A stretch of DNA of 64,000 nt from Gigaspora margarita (taxonomy: Eukaryota > Glomeromycota > Glomeromycetes > Diversisporales > Gigasporaceae). Under the pieces are notes generated by a model that saw nothing but the letters and a program-made list of their open reading frames with translations, ran no database searches and was not told where the DNA came from. The stretch lies in NCBI GenBank assembly GCA_009809945.1, contig WTPW01000516.1, positions 76,240 to 140,239 on the forward strand. Direction: 5' to 3'. This document shows positions 33,580 to 44,158 of this stretch, one piece after another. Position numbers and translations under genes: made by a program. The first letter of the stretch is position 1. Each line of letters begins with the position of its first letter.

Positions 33580-35380
33580 AAAACACTGTAAATAATATTG
33601 GAAATTGCTATAGAAATGGAATTGGAATCGAAGAGGACGAAAAGGAGACATTTGAACATTATAAAAATCTGCAGAGATGGGTAATGATGATGAAATAAAT
33701 AAGGTTGGATATAACTATTTCAATGGATTCGGAGTCGAAAAGGACGAAAAGAAAGCATTCGAATGTTTTAAAAAATCTGCAGAGATGGGTAATTATGTTG
33801 GTGTGTATAATGTTGGATATTGCTATAGAAATGGAATCGGAATCAAAAAGGACGAAAAGAAGGCATTCAAATATTATAAAAAATCTGCAGAGATGGGTAA
33901 TGCTATTGCAATAAATACTGTTGGATATTTCTATAGGAATGGAATCGGAGTCGAAAAGAACGAAAAGAAGGCATTCGAATATTATAATAAATCGGCAGAG
34001 ATGGGTAATGCTAATGGAATAAATAATGTTGGAGATTGCTATTCTAAAGGAATCGGAGTTGAAAAGGACGAAAAGAAGGCATTCGAATATTTTAAAAAAT
34101 CTGCAGAGATGGGTGTTGCTGATGCAATAAATAAAGTTGGAAATTGCTATTCTGACGGAATCGGAATCGAAAAGAACGAAAAGATGGCATTCGAATATTA
34201 TAAAAAATCTGCAGTAGTGGGTAATCCTAATGGAATAAACAATGCTGGAAGTTGCTATAGAGATGGAAGCGGAATCGAAAAGGACGAAAAGAAGGCATTT
34301 GAATATTATAAAAAATCTGCAGAGATGGGTAATGTTATTGGAATAATTCTTGTTGGAGAATGCTATGCTGAAGGATTCGGTGTCGAAAAGGACGAAAAGA
34401 AGGCATTCGAATATTTTCAAAAATCTGCAGAGATGGGTGATCCTGATGGAATAAATCGTGTTGGATATTGCTATTTCAATGGAATCGGAGTAAAAAAGGA
34501 CGAAAAAAAGGCATTCGAATATTTAAAAAATCTGCAGAGATGGGTAATGCTATTGCAATAAATACTGTTGGATATTACTATTTCAATGGAATCGGAGTCG
34601 AAAAGGACGAAAAAAAGGCATTCGAATATTTTAAAAATCTGCAGATATGGGAAAAGATTATGGTGTGTTTAATGTTGGGAATTGCTATAAAAAGGAATCG
34701 GCGTCGAAAAGGACGAAAAGATGGCATTCAAATATTTTAAACAATCTGCAGAAATGGATAATGATAACGGTGTATTTAGCGTTGGATATTACTATTTCAA
34801 TGGAATCGGAGTCGAAAAGGACAAAAAGAAGGCATTCGAATATTTTAAAAAATCTGCAGAGATGGGTGATGATATTGGAATAAATAATGTTGGAAATTTC
34901 TATTTCAAAGGAATCGTAGTCGAAAAGAACGAAAAGAAGGCATTCGAATATTTTAAAAAATCTGCAGAGATGTGTAATGCTACTGCAATAAAAAATGTTG
35001 AAAATTGCTATTTAGATGGAATCGGAGTCGAAAAGGACGAAAAGATGGCATTCGAATATTTTGAAAAATCTGCAGAGATGGGTAATCCTAATTCAATATT
35101 GTATGTTGCAACTTGCTACAGAATAGGAGTCAATGTTGAAAAAGACGAAAAGAAGGCATTCGAATATTTTAAAAAATCTGCAGAGATGAGTAATGCTGAA
35201 GGAATAAATAATGTTGGAGATTGCTATAGAGAAGGAATCGGAGTCGAAAAGGACGAAAGGAAGGCATTCGAATATTTTAAAACATCTGCAGAAATGGATA
35301 ATGCTATTGGAATGTCAGAAGTTGGTTATTGTTATCGACAAGGTATTGGAACACTAATTGACGTTGAGAGAGCTAACTAT
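33580..35380 (+). repeat. Sel1 array, about 17 modules of 108 bp
   Basis: The consensus is GNAxGINNVGxCYxNGIGVE followed by KDEKKAFEYFKKSAEM. Modules are close to each other at DNA level (TCTGCAGAGATGGGTAATGC is near-constant), so the array invites slippage. Because 108 is a multiple of three, the other two plus frames and one minus frame are also long and open; these are shadows. Confidence 0.93.
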
Positions 35381-35399
35381 TGGCTCCGAATTGAAAAGA

Positions 35400-36516
35400 G
35401 CAAATTTCACGAAATATGCAAAGTAAAATATAAAGACCTTGATATTGATGATGATATAAAAACGTTATTAGACGATGACAAATACAAATTAGTTTGGATA
35501 CCTTACGAGTTTAAAAATATTCGAGAAATTGGAAGAGGTTGTTTTGCGACTGTATATAGAGCGAAATGGACAAGAATTATATCTTCTGCTGCTACTAGTA
35601 CTATTACTCATACGTTGCGCTTAAGGAATTTCATAAAAATGAATATTTAAATGAGGTATTTGATTTAAATTAATATATATATATATTTTAATTTTTGTAT
35701 AGATCATTAATAAAATTAATGTTTTTAAAAGTTAAAAACGTATTGCGAGATCGGAGTTGAAAATCCTTCGTTTATAAAATGTTACGGTATATCAAGAAAC
35801 GGGAATGGAAATTATATTCTTGTATTAAAATACGCAGAAATGGGTTCCTTGCGTCAAAATCAAGATATATCAAAAATGAAATGGAAAGATAAATTAAACT
35901 TATTATTTAGTATAGCTTTTGATCTCAAATCGATTCATTCCCAAGGTTTATTCACCGGGATTTGCACAGCGATAACATTTTGCAAGATAATTTGCATAGT
36001 ACATACATCTCGGACCTAGGTCTTTCAATCCAATATTTGAAACAAAAGGATAGTGAAGTTTACGGGGTTTTGCCTTACATTGCTCCTGAAGTTTTAAACG
36101 GACAACAACCCACTAAGTTATCCGATATTTATTCTTTCAGCATGATCATGTGGGAAGTATTGTACGGTAAAACTGTGTTATGTTATTATAATTTAGATGA
36201 TTTAAATATTCAAACAAGGCAAATATTATTAGATGATTTTCGACCACCCATTAACAACGAAGCACCACAATGTTATGTGAACCTTATGAAACGATGTTGG
36301 GATAAAAATCCAGAAAAACGGCCATCAGCAGAAGAACTCTGTGAAGTTTTTAAAAAATGGCACGAAAACGATCAAAATTTAAAGGAACTAAATGAATCCA
36401 AACTAATAATACCTGAGAAGATCAGAAATTTTGACATAAATACAAACAACGGTAACAGACTAATTAGTTTATCTTGGATCAGTGATCAAGATTTTATAAT
36501 CAATAATATCTGTTAG
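35400..36516 (+). pseudogene. Tyrosine-kinase-like domain of the fusion locus
   Basis: Order of motifs: linker DDDKYKLVWIPYEFKNI, glycine loop IGRGCFATVY, VALKEF lysine (after a one-base shift near 35610), intron 35656-35731, catalytic HRDLHSDNIL (after a one-base shift near 35955), DLG for DFG, YIAPEVL, DIYSFSMIMWE and CWDKNPEKRPSA. All catalytic residues except the DFG phenylalanine are present. The tail after the kinase is about 50 residues. Apart from the two shifts it is well conserved, so loss is recent or partly a sequence error. Confidence 0.82.
35656..35731 (+). other. Intron in kinase N-lobe
   Basis: The donor GAG|GTATTT and acceptor TTTTAAAAG remove 76 bases between EYLNE and LKTYCEIGVENPSFIKCYGI. 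It is at the same position as the 96-base intron of the minus-strand paralogue. Confidence 0.8.
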
Positions 36517-37499
36517 AAAATTAGCCTCTTCATAATTTTTAATTGAAATTTAGACGTCATAGTCATTTTAAAATTTTATATTAAAATGGGTAAAAAAAAA
36601 AAAAACTCTAGGCATTGATTCTTGAAAGTGAATTCAGATTATGGGATGTGACAATTCAATCTATATAATTAAAGGCTAAACGTGACAGTATAGCCATTAT
36701 GTTTGTTAGATTTTAAATAAATACTGTATATATATTATAAATGCAAAAAGTCTTAACATTGAGTTTACGCATATAATGTGAATGTCAGGCAATAAATTGT
36801 CTTAAAACGCTATTTTAAAACAAGATACTTCAAATGTTTTAGCGTAAAAGGAAAATATATAGATAATAAAAAAAATATGAAATAATAAAATCTTTTGTTA
36901 TAATTAAGAATATTAGTTATAAAATAAACCCAAGTAAAAACTGGATCGTCATAAATTTTATATGTGTTGCAATGCAGATATCTTAATTGGCAAATGTTTT
37001 AAAACGCGTTCTTAAAAAATGTTCATTTGATTTTTAATGGTTTAAAAATTATAATAAATCATTAAAAAGCAATAATAAAATTATTGCGAATAACTATGCC
37101 TTGTGGAAAACCTCTCTTTTAAATAAATTCCTTTAACTTTTATAAAGTTACAGAATTCAACAAGTATAATTAGTAACATCTTTTCAAAATATATTCATTA
37201 TGAATATGACTTTCATTAACAAAAAATATATATATTTCTAATTTAATTACAATAATGAAAATGTAAAATATAGTCATATAATTAAAAGAAATTATAAATT
37301 AAATATAACATTAAAAAAGTGGTAATTTTTAAAAATTGGTGGTTAATTTTGCAAATTACCAGTCACATTATTCTAATTATATTTGTTGTACTTTGTTAAA
37401 AAATAAATTTACATTTATATAGGATTTAGTATATTCAGTAAGCACTACTGAAGAAACTTTGGGTTAAAATATTTGTCAAATCAGCTAATGGTTCTATTG

Positions 37500-37500
<1 letters not shown>
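36517..37500. other. AT-rich intergenic stretch
   Basis: No gene and no clear repeat beyond A/T runs. Confidence 0.5.
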
Positions 37501-37550
<50 letters not shown>

Positions 37551-38045
37551 TAAGGCTTTGTTTTATTTTATTAATAATATGTATGAGATTCCTTATAGTG
37601 TTTCTCAAATTACAAATTATTGTACAAGAATTAAAACTTAGACTATAGATAAAATTACAAAATAGAGGTAGTAGAGGAGCTGCATTTAATCTAGTTATAT
37701 AACAGATTTTTATTTTTCTAAGCACCAAGCCAAGCATGCAAGAAATCTGTGGCAGGTACATGGTGCAACAAAAATTCTTTAAAATTCGGTTATTCATATA
37801 AAAAATTTAATCGGTAAAATTCGTACCGAATTCCAAAATGACAACACATTTTGTAGGAGTTTTCAGGTTTTGCCAAGATGTCTTTTGGCTTAAGAATCAT
37901 GTTTCGCCATTTTTGGAAATGGGCTTTGTCTATAGATATAAAGTTCTTTAAATGATTAAACAAAAAATTGTAGTTCATTGCTATTTTCGAAATAGTACGA
38001 TTATAAATTTCTTGAATTCTGCATATTACTATTGTTTTTAGCAAT
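37501..38045 (-). mobile_element. 5'-truncated poly(A) retrosequence (LINE or retrocopy)
   Basis: On the minus strand a coding-like stretch (38044-37790, RIQEIYNRTISKIAMNYNFL and later KAHFQKWRNMILKPKDILAK) leads through stops into a 3' tail that ends in TAATAAAATAAAACAAAGCC and then 46 A residues (the T-run 37501-37546). A protein fragment followed by a long pure A-tail is the signature of target-primed retrotransposition. The protein family is not recognised. Confidence 0.6.
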
Positions 38046-38194
38046 AATTTATCTTATATCGGTGTAATTTTAACTTCCCCAAATTTTGGAGCCTTTTTTT
38101 TTTTTTTTTTAAATATTGCGCATACATTTACATTGTGTATATAAATTTTAAAATATATATATTATTTAAAAAATTTAATTGCGAATATATTCGA

Positions 38195-38197
<3 letters not shown>

Positions 38198-38235
<38 letters not shown>

Positions 38236-38655
38236 CCTAATGGCATGATCGCCTCAGGACGCCGCATGGCGACAATGTTAATCTCACCATCAGTCCTTTT
38301 TCTGACATTGTGAGCCTTCTATATTGATAAGGTCTCCTAACATTTAAGGTCAGGTACTTGATATTTTTATTTTATTAAATGTTCGAATATTGTGTCAATC
38401 AACCAGAATCTCACTGGAAGTGTCTTAAGCATCAGGGATCTCACTGGAAGTGTCTTAAGCATCAGGAATCTCACTGGAAGTGTCCTAATATGGGGAATCC
38501 TTGAATCTTGTCCTTATTTAATTGACTGTGGCTAATTTTCACAATCATGATCCTGGCAAATTTCTTTCTCCTCATTAGACTCGAATTGGCAACCTTCGAT
38601 TGGGACCTGGAAGTGCAACCACTATGCTAACGACCATGGTTCGGAGCTAAATTTT
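38198..38655 (-). mobile_element. tRNA-derived SINE
   Basis: On the minus strand the head contains a pol III A box TAGCATAGTGG (38629-38619) and a B box AATTCGAGTCT (38587-38577) in tRNA-like spacing. The body includes three AATCTCACTGGAAGTGTC units of about 33 bases (38407-38497), and the element ends in about 34 A residues (T-run 38198-38231). The head resembles a tRNA but cannot fold as one; no acceptor pairing is seen. Target duplication is not resolved. Confidence 0.72.
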
Positions 38656-38713
38656 TTAATACCTAAATTATAATAAACCGATTTTCAAATAAGTTTGTAA
38701 ATGAGTAAAAACT

Positions 38714-39136
38714 GATACCCATTGAGAAGTAATAAAACTAGTGATGGGCATCACGCGGGATCCCGCGCGTGATCAATCACGTGATGCGCGGGATAACTCG
38801 GGCCAATACCATAATTCCAGCCGAAATTTACATAATTCCGGTAAACAATCCCGCGAATCACGCGCGGATCACGCGCGGGATCCCGCATCCCGCGCGGGAT
38901 TTTTGGAAAAACTGCAAATTGCCCATAACTAAATAAAACCGATGATGAACAACATATATCGTGTCTTGAACAAGAAATTGCTGCATATAAACAAAAAGTT
39001 AGCAATCTTCAACAAAATATTTTAGGACTTGAACAAAAGATTACTGAATGTGAACAAGAATTTAAAGAAGTAAGTAAATTTGCTAGTGTTAGACCCATAA
39101 AAACGCCTGAAACGTATACCATCAATAATTCTTGAC
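38714..39136 (+). pseudogene. Coiled-coil coding fragment split by a hAT-like MITE
   Basis: When the MITE (38739-38931) and one target copy are removed, an open frame reads YPLRSNKTDDEQHISCLEQE, then EIAAYKQKVSNLQQNILGLE and QKITECEQEFKEVSKFASV, to a stop after TYTINNS. The heptad leucine/isoleucine pattern indicates a coiled coil. No start codon is present and the family is unknown. Confidence 0.5.
38739..38931. mobile_element. 193-bp hAT-like MITE (CGCGGGATCCCGCG type), 8-bp TSD
   Basis: The ends TAGTGATGGGCA and (complement of the right end) TAGTTATGGGCA are flanked by the perfect 8-bp duplication AATAAAAC (38731-38738, 38932-38939). The body is a strongly GC-rich set of palindromes built on CGCGGGATCCCGCGCG and CACGTGAT in an AT-rich region. 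Confidence 0.92.
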
Positions 39137-40180
39137 CTAGTGGTCAGAATTTGATCAATCTACCACCATCGTGACCGTCTCGATGCCAGCTTTCGAATGG
39201 TACCAAAATCATTTTAATTGGACAGTTCTAGCCCAAGCTAGTTAAAACTGAATGATTGGTCCTTACAATCGACATACTGCGCCCAAATCTTATTGGTCAA
39301 CTAATACTGCGCCACCCGTGACACCGAATATCGGACATTTCGATTAATCCTGGACATTTGAGTTAATCACAGACATGTCTGACATTCTAGACATTTGGGA
39401 CATAACAGTTCTAATAGTTATAATTTACATATCTAATATAGCTAATATTTAGAATATATGTAATATATTTATTATCTTTATTATATTCATTATAGCCATT
39501 ATATTTAGCATGTAGCATATATCAAATATATCAATTATATAGATTTCTTTATTTATTGTATTTATTTATTTTAGTTAAACATGTATAAATACTCAAGGTT
39601 ATTCCTTTGCTAAAAAGCAGAGAAAAATCTCTGGTTTATTGAATAAAGTAGCAGTGAAGTAGTGTGTCATCACTGAAATACAACTGATACACTTCTTAGT
39701 ATCTTCATATACTATTAATTGTGGCCTCTTTTGTAATTGTAAATCCCCAAGCCTTTTTACAAAATTCTGCACAAATAACAGTATCCCTTCCGACCCTTGT
39801 ATACCACAGTAATTAGTGTAAATTACATAAAGTGTCTCCCTGCAATAGTCACTCTAGTCTCTAGCCTTTCTCTAAAGAGGTAGAAATCTAGGTTGACACT
39901 AGTTTACCTTATTTTACAATAATTAATTTACTGATAGCTTATTTAGCTAATATTATGTCATGTAATTAATAGCTTACTGAAAACATTTGCTTGGCTAGTA
40001 AAATAATTATTAATAATATAAGCAGTGCTAAATATTGCTATTATTATATTTAAAATAAACTAAGTTAGTTTTAATTTTCTAGCCAAAAATGTTGTTGAAT
40101 ATATTATCAATTTATTACAAAATACTGATAATAAAATAATTTTGTAAGTACTATTAGAAAAATTAAATATAACTCTAAAT
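39137..40180. other. Intergenic; possible LTR remnant
   Basis: Around 39378-39800 the text has LTR-like features: a GACAT-rich start, TATAAATACTC near 39585, and TTGAATAAAG near 39638 as a possible polyadenylation signal. No paired LTR, primer-binding site or coding part is seen. Confidence 0.35.
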
Positions 40181-40708
40181 GACTTTGAATTATATTAAAT
40201 CTTTAAATCAACATACCTCTGCTGCTTTTCTTAAATTTAACTATACCAACTCCTATATCCCTTTTCATACTCTATACTGGGAAAATGCCCAAGTTTTATA
40301 ACCTATACAAAGATTTATTAAAAATATCTCAAAGCTTGTATTATAGCATTATGGTCTTCTCAGCAATATACTTATAAATGGTCTCACTTTACACATTACT
40401 ATGATTGGAACTTCACTTGGTATACTTTATAATAATCAAAAAGTTTCATATAATATTATTAACTTCAAACTTTGTAATCTTAAAGCTTTTAAAATTAAGC
40501 TATTTTTAAATGAACTACCTTTATATTTTTATTTAATACAATTTAATCTAACCTATTTCCAAATACCAACTGCTTTTTATATAACACTCCAGACTCTCCA
40601 AATTATTGGCTTTTTTGCCCTAATACAAATATTATTAACCCAATTATTCTTTCTGCTATTACTAATACTATCAACTTACAAATTTTGATCTTTCTTCAAT
40701 TACTATAT

Positions 40709-40951
40709 GGGGGTGAGTCAGTAGAAAAGGGACAAATCATTTTTAGTAAATTTTTTTAATTTTAAATTTAAATACCTTAACAAATATTTAATCAAATTTG
40801 CTAAAAAATTTTTATTTTAATCTTGAAATTATATAGGATTAAAATAAAAAAAATTTATTAAATTTATTAAGATAGTTGTTAAGATATTTAAGTTTAAATT
40901 CATGAAAACTTTTACTTAGAAAAAATTTGTCTCTTTTTTACTAACTTACCC
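40709..40951. mobile_element. MITE in LINE relic, TATAT flanks
   Basis: The left end GGGTGAGTCAGTAGAAAAGG and right end complement GGGTAAGTTAGTAAAAAAGA are inverted. TATAT occurs on both sides (40704-40708, 40952-40956), and removal joins LINE-like text. The superfamily is uncertain (TA or a 5-base target). Confidence 0.72.
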
Positions 40952-41272
40952 TATATCTCAAATTATTCAAACTATTCATCAACACCCAGCCTTTTATCTA
41001 TCACATGCTTTCTTTCTCCTTATTACATCCAAACTATACTTAAAGTCCTAATTCCTTCTTAACTTATTCAAGATTTCAGGCACTTTAATTTACTTTCCAA
41101 ATTAGCTTCACAAATTATAATCAACATTCTTCTTCAAATCTCTGAATTATCCTATGAAAAATTATATAAACCTTATTGTTCCCAATTTATTTATAACAAA
41201 AACCCATAATATAACCTATTCTTCTATTACTACTATTCTAATATACCACAAACAAAAACAACTATTACTACC

Positions 41273-41412
41273 CAGGGTTGGCAATGGAGCTCAATGGAGC
41301 CCAATGGAGCTGTGAATGAAGCCAATGGAGCTCTGAATGGAGCCAATGGATACTAGTTTTTTGAGCTCCATTCATGAACCATTAAGTTCCATTGGCTCCA
41401 TTGCTAACCCTG
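41273..41412. mobile_element. 140-bp hAT-like MITE (CAATGGAGC type), 8-bp TSD
   Basis: The ends CAGGGTTGGCAATGGAGC and (complement of the right end) CAGGGTTAGCAATGGAGCC are flanked by the perfect 8-bp duplication TTACTACC (41265-41272, 41413-41420). CAATGGAGC is repeated four times at the left and inverted at the right. It shares its TIR with 24796-25818. Confidence 0.93.
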
Positions 41413-41583
41413 TTACTACCAGAACATTTACATATAGCTGTCCTTGTGATCACCCTGACCAACTTCATACTAACCCAAATTCATGTCCACCTATTGGTAC
41501 AGCTCTTAAGAAGATTACTTCTTGGGCTGTTCACTGGGTTAAATATAGTATTTCTACAAATTTTATTTTAACTTTATCAAACT

Positions 41584-42542
41584 AGATGAGTCTTGACTAC
41601 TCTAGTAGGTTTTGATTACAAATAAATTAGTCTGAGCTTCAATTTTTGCATGTAATTTAAATTTTATATTTATACAAAGAAGTATACTCCATGTAGTAGC
41701 TTTTCTAAATTACAAATAAAGATATAAGCAATACCTTAATACCAAAAATATATATATATATATTAAATAAGTTTTATATTAATTTTTATTTATTTATTTA
41801 TTTATTTATATATTTATTTATTATTAATTTAAAATTTAAAAGAAAAAGGAACTAGGTTAGGTCTTAATGGTTAAAAATAAGTATAAACAATCAACAAAAA
41901 AAGGTTTGATATAAATGAATAGATGAATTGATTGTCAAATATTGCTATAACTTTGTGCAAAAAAAATTAAAAATGATATTCAAAAAGAGTCACTTGAAAT
42001 TTTAATTGGGAAGAAATTAAAAATGGTTATAAAAAGTGAATAACAAAAAAGAATTTGTTGAAGATTTAGAGGATTGGTTCAATAAAAATCTACAAACAAT
42101 TGCAATGAAAAAAGATATACTCTTGAAGAAGTAAATAAAAAAAGAAGAGATTATTTTTATTAAAAAATTATTTATTAAACCAAATTCTTATGAGATTAAA
42201 CATTTTACAAAATATTTAAATATATTTTATCAAAGAGTTGCAGAACTAATTGAAACAATTGGTAAAAATTTTATTGATCTACCTACATCAACAAATTTTT
42301 TTGATAGCAGGCATGAAATTTAATTTTTTTAATATATATAAATAACTTTAATTTTTATTTGATTTTTATTTAATCTATTTTTTAAAATTTTATTAATTGA
42401 AAGTAAAATAAATTTAAAGCTCTTATTAAATGGTTTAAAAATAAAAGTCAAGATATATTTTTAAATTAAAATATAATAATATTAAATTTATTAAATATTT
42501 TTATTTTTAATGAGTTTTATTATAGAAAATAACTAATAATTA
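41584..42542. other. AT-rich stretch with simple repeats and a coding-like relic
   Basis: There are AT and TTTA microsatellites at 41749-41767 and 41787-41830. At 41915-42322 fragments such as KKEFVEDLEDWFNKNLQTIA, EEVNKKRRDYF and FYQRVAELIETIGKNFIDLP appear in changing frames. They look like an old gene, but no family is recognised. Confidence 0.4.
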
Positions 42543-42861
42543 CTATAGGTGATTATCACCTGTGATCTACAATGCAAAATCAAAATAAACAATTTTATTA
42601 AATAAAAATTAAATCTCTTTAATGTTAGGGTAAGGGTAAAGGTTAGAGATTAGGATAGGGCTTTATATATAGTAAAATTTAGCAAGGAATTTTTTTTTTG
42701 TATAAAAAAAAGTAGTTTCATAGGCAAAATTTTAGATTAGAAACAATTTTAGCAATTTTTTAAAAAATTCTTTGTTTTTGTTACACAAAAATTGATCTAT
42801 ATATTACACCTGATCCTGAATTCTAATTGGCAAATTGACTGCAGGTGATAATCACCTGTAG
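42543..42861. mobile_element. Mutator-like MITE with palindromic ends
   Basis: CTATAGGTGATTATCACCTG at the left and CTACAGGTGATTATCACCTG (complement) at the right are inverted, and each is itself a palindrome. The right part shares ACCTGATCCTGAATTCTAAT with 11485-11507. The flanking 9-mers TAATAATTA and TGTAAATTA match only partly, suggesting an aged insertion. Confidence 0.65.
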
Positions 42862-43101
42862 TGTAAATTAGTAATTTCCTTTATTATATTTATAAAAGAT
42901 ATAGATTTTGAATATTATAGTAAAAAAAATCATAATAAAGATAGTAGTAATATTTTAACTGATATTGAATTATAAAAATTTTTTATGATTTTATACATTA
43001 TATTATTACTCAAACTGTTTTCTAGGAAATTTGCCTGGATTTTTTAAAATATTTTAATTTTTTAAATAAAATAAAAATTTTTTTATTAAGAATATTGAGT
43101 A
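42862..43101. other. Short AT-rich spacer
   Basis: Nothing recognised. Confidence 0.4.
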
Positions 43102-43420
43102 CCATATATGTCTGAAAATAAGCTACTACCTAAAATAAGCTACATTCCTGATTTTTTTCAAAAATCTTAAAAAATCTGTTAGCAGCTGCTACATATAAAA
43201 GTCTTTATTTTACTATATAAACCTCAAACGTGCCATTAATTAAACTTGTTCAGAACATCCAAATACACCTATAGTAAAAATTTGGTGTCATTTGGACAAC
43301 TTTTTATTAGTACGTTATTCAATTTTTTCAAAAAACTCTATATTTTGAAAATAAGCTACTCCACGTTTTTTCGTGTAATTTTTTGGCCAAAAAAGTTGGC
43401 TTATTTTCAGATACATACGG
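43102..43420. mobile_element. TA-flanked mariner-like MITE, GAAAATAAGCTAC family, copy 2
   Basis: The ends CCATATATGTCTGAAAATAA and (complement of the right end) CCGTATGTATCTGAAAATAA are flanked by TA (43100-43101, 43421-43422). It is shorter than the copy at 25044 but has the same internal AAAATAAGCTAC motifs. Confidence 0.85.
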
Positions 43421-43422
43421 TA

Positions 43423-43994
43423 TACTTTATTTATAAAATATTTTTTTAAAATATATTTATAAACTTTATTAAAAAATTTTTGAAATTATTAATAAATTAT
43501 AAAACAATTAAAGTTTAAAGTTTCTGTTTTAGATTTAGTTAAATTTAACAGGTTGCAATATCACAGATTAATATTTTAAAAAAAATAAAATTATTAGTTA
43601 AGTTAGGGTTTGAACTAGTATTAAGGTTAGGGTTAGAAGGCATATACAAAATCCTGATTATAAAATAGCTCTTGAAGTTCTAACAAAAAATATTTTTTGC
43701 ATAATTTTACCAAAACTATAATCTTACTCTAACCTTAAACTAAGTTAATTTTTTGCTTAACAAATTATATATTACACAATGTTATAAATCAATAATTCAT
43801 ATCTGTATACAAATACTATGTATAAACTAAGAAATTTTTATTTTTAAATATAAAAAAAATTTAATTAAAATATTAAACTTATAAAAAAATAAATCTAAGT
43901 ATATTTATAGCAATTTTTTAAACAAATTTGCCTGGATAATGCTTATAGTTTAAGGGATATATTATTATATTAAATATGTATTACTATATTTAAT
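43423..43994. other. AT-rich stretch with scattered GGTTAGGG text
   Basis: GTTAGGGTTTG and GGTTAGGGTTAG occur near 43600-43640. No gene. Confidence 0.4.
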
Positions 43995-44158
43995 ATATAA
44001 ATACACTAGACTACCAAAACTGGAGAATCAGAAACTGGAGCCAGAATATTGGACAAAAAAAGACCCTCAGGAACAGGGTCTACCAACCTGGCTACCAGAG
44101 TTGCACTGGAGGAAATGGACCTATGTTATAGAAGTAGGTACCAAAGGAAGAAAGAACC
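43995..44158 (+). pseudogene. Coding-like relic, part 1 of 3 (split by two hAT-like elements)
   Basis: The less AT-rich text reads LENQKLEPEYWTKKDPQEQG, then LPTWLPELHWRKWTYVIEVG in one plus frame. It continues after the hAT-like element 44167-45476 at 45485 and after 45697-47972 at 47981. The style resembles a retrotransposon polyprotein or other selfish ORF, but the family is not identified. Confidence 0.4.

Larger units (their letters stand above)
32090..36516 (+). pseudogene. TPR-Sel1-kinase fusion locus with many frame breaks
   Basis: Reading across single-base breaks gives three parts in one orientation without a stop-and-start boundary. These are about a dozen TPR-like units (32150-33540), about 17 Sel1 modules (33580-35380) and a tyrosine-kinase-like domain (35400-36460). 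The last TPR unit (LKIEPNDETGLKYVKKVF) runs straight into the first Sel1 module. Breaks include a stop at 32423-32425, shifts near 32520, 33075 and 33470, losses in the A-run near 33665, 34525, 34635 and 34690, and shifts near 35610 and 35955. TPR and Sel1 are both alpha-helical scaffolds, so a scaffolded signalling kinase is the likely ancestral product. As written it cannot be translated whole; pseudogene is favoured over sequencing error. Confidence 0.8.
40180..41583 (+). pseudogene. LINE reverse-transcriptase C-terminal relic
   Basis: Fragments in changing plus-strand frames read AFKIKLFLNELPL, then (shifted) CFLYNTPDSPNYWLFCP, then ILLQISELSYEKLYKPYCSQ and, after a MITE, RTFTYSCPCDHPDQLHTNPN. 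The order 'KxKLxLxELP', a C-x2-C/HW-x2-CP zinc-like site and a helical tail matches the end of non-LTR reverse transcriptases common in Glomeromycotina. It is interrupted at 40709-40951 and 41273-41412 and has several stops. The polymerase core is absent. Confidence 0.6.

Noticed and set aside
33659..34420. Long minus-strand ORF with periodic LCRFF..FECLLFVLFDSDS text
   Set aside because: It is the mirror of the Sel1 array. A 108-base unit keeps several frames open; the plus strand has the family motif and the intron-kinase continuation. The same applies to plus-strand frames over 11719-13027 and minus frames at 21040-21345 and 62491-63145.
33660..34700. Programmed ribosomal frameshifting in the Sel1 array
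   Set aside because: Other lesions (stop at 32423, shifts in the kinase) show general decay or sequence error. No conserved slippery-site plus structure is seen.
33580..35380. CRISPR-like regular repeats
   Set aside because: The 108-base period is protein-coding Sel1 modules without spacers, in a eukaryotic context.
38577..38629. tRNA gene
   Set aside because: A and B boxes are present, but acceptor and anticodon stems do not pair and the sequence continues into a SINE body with an A-tail.
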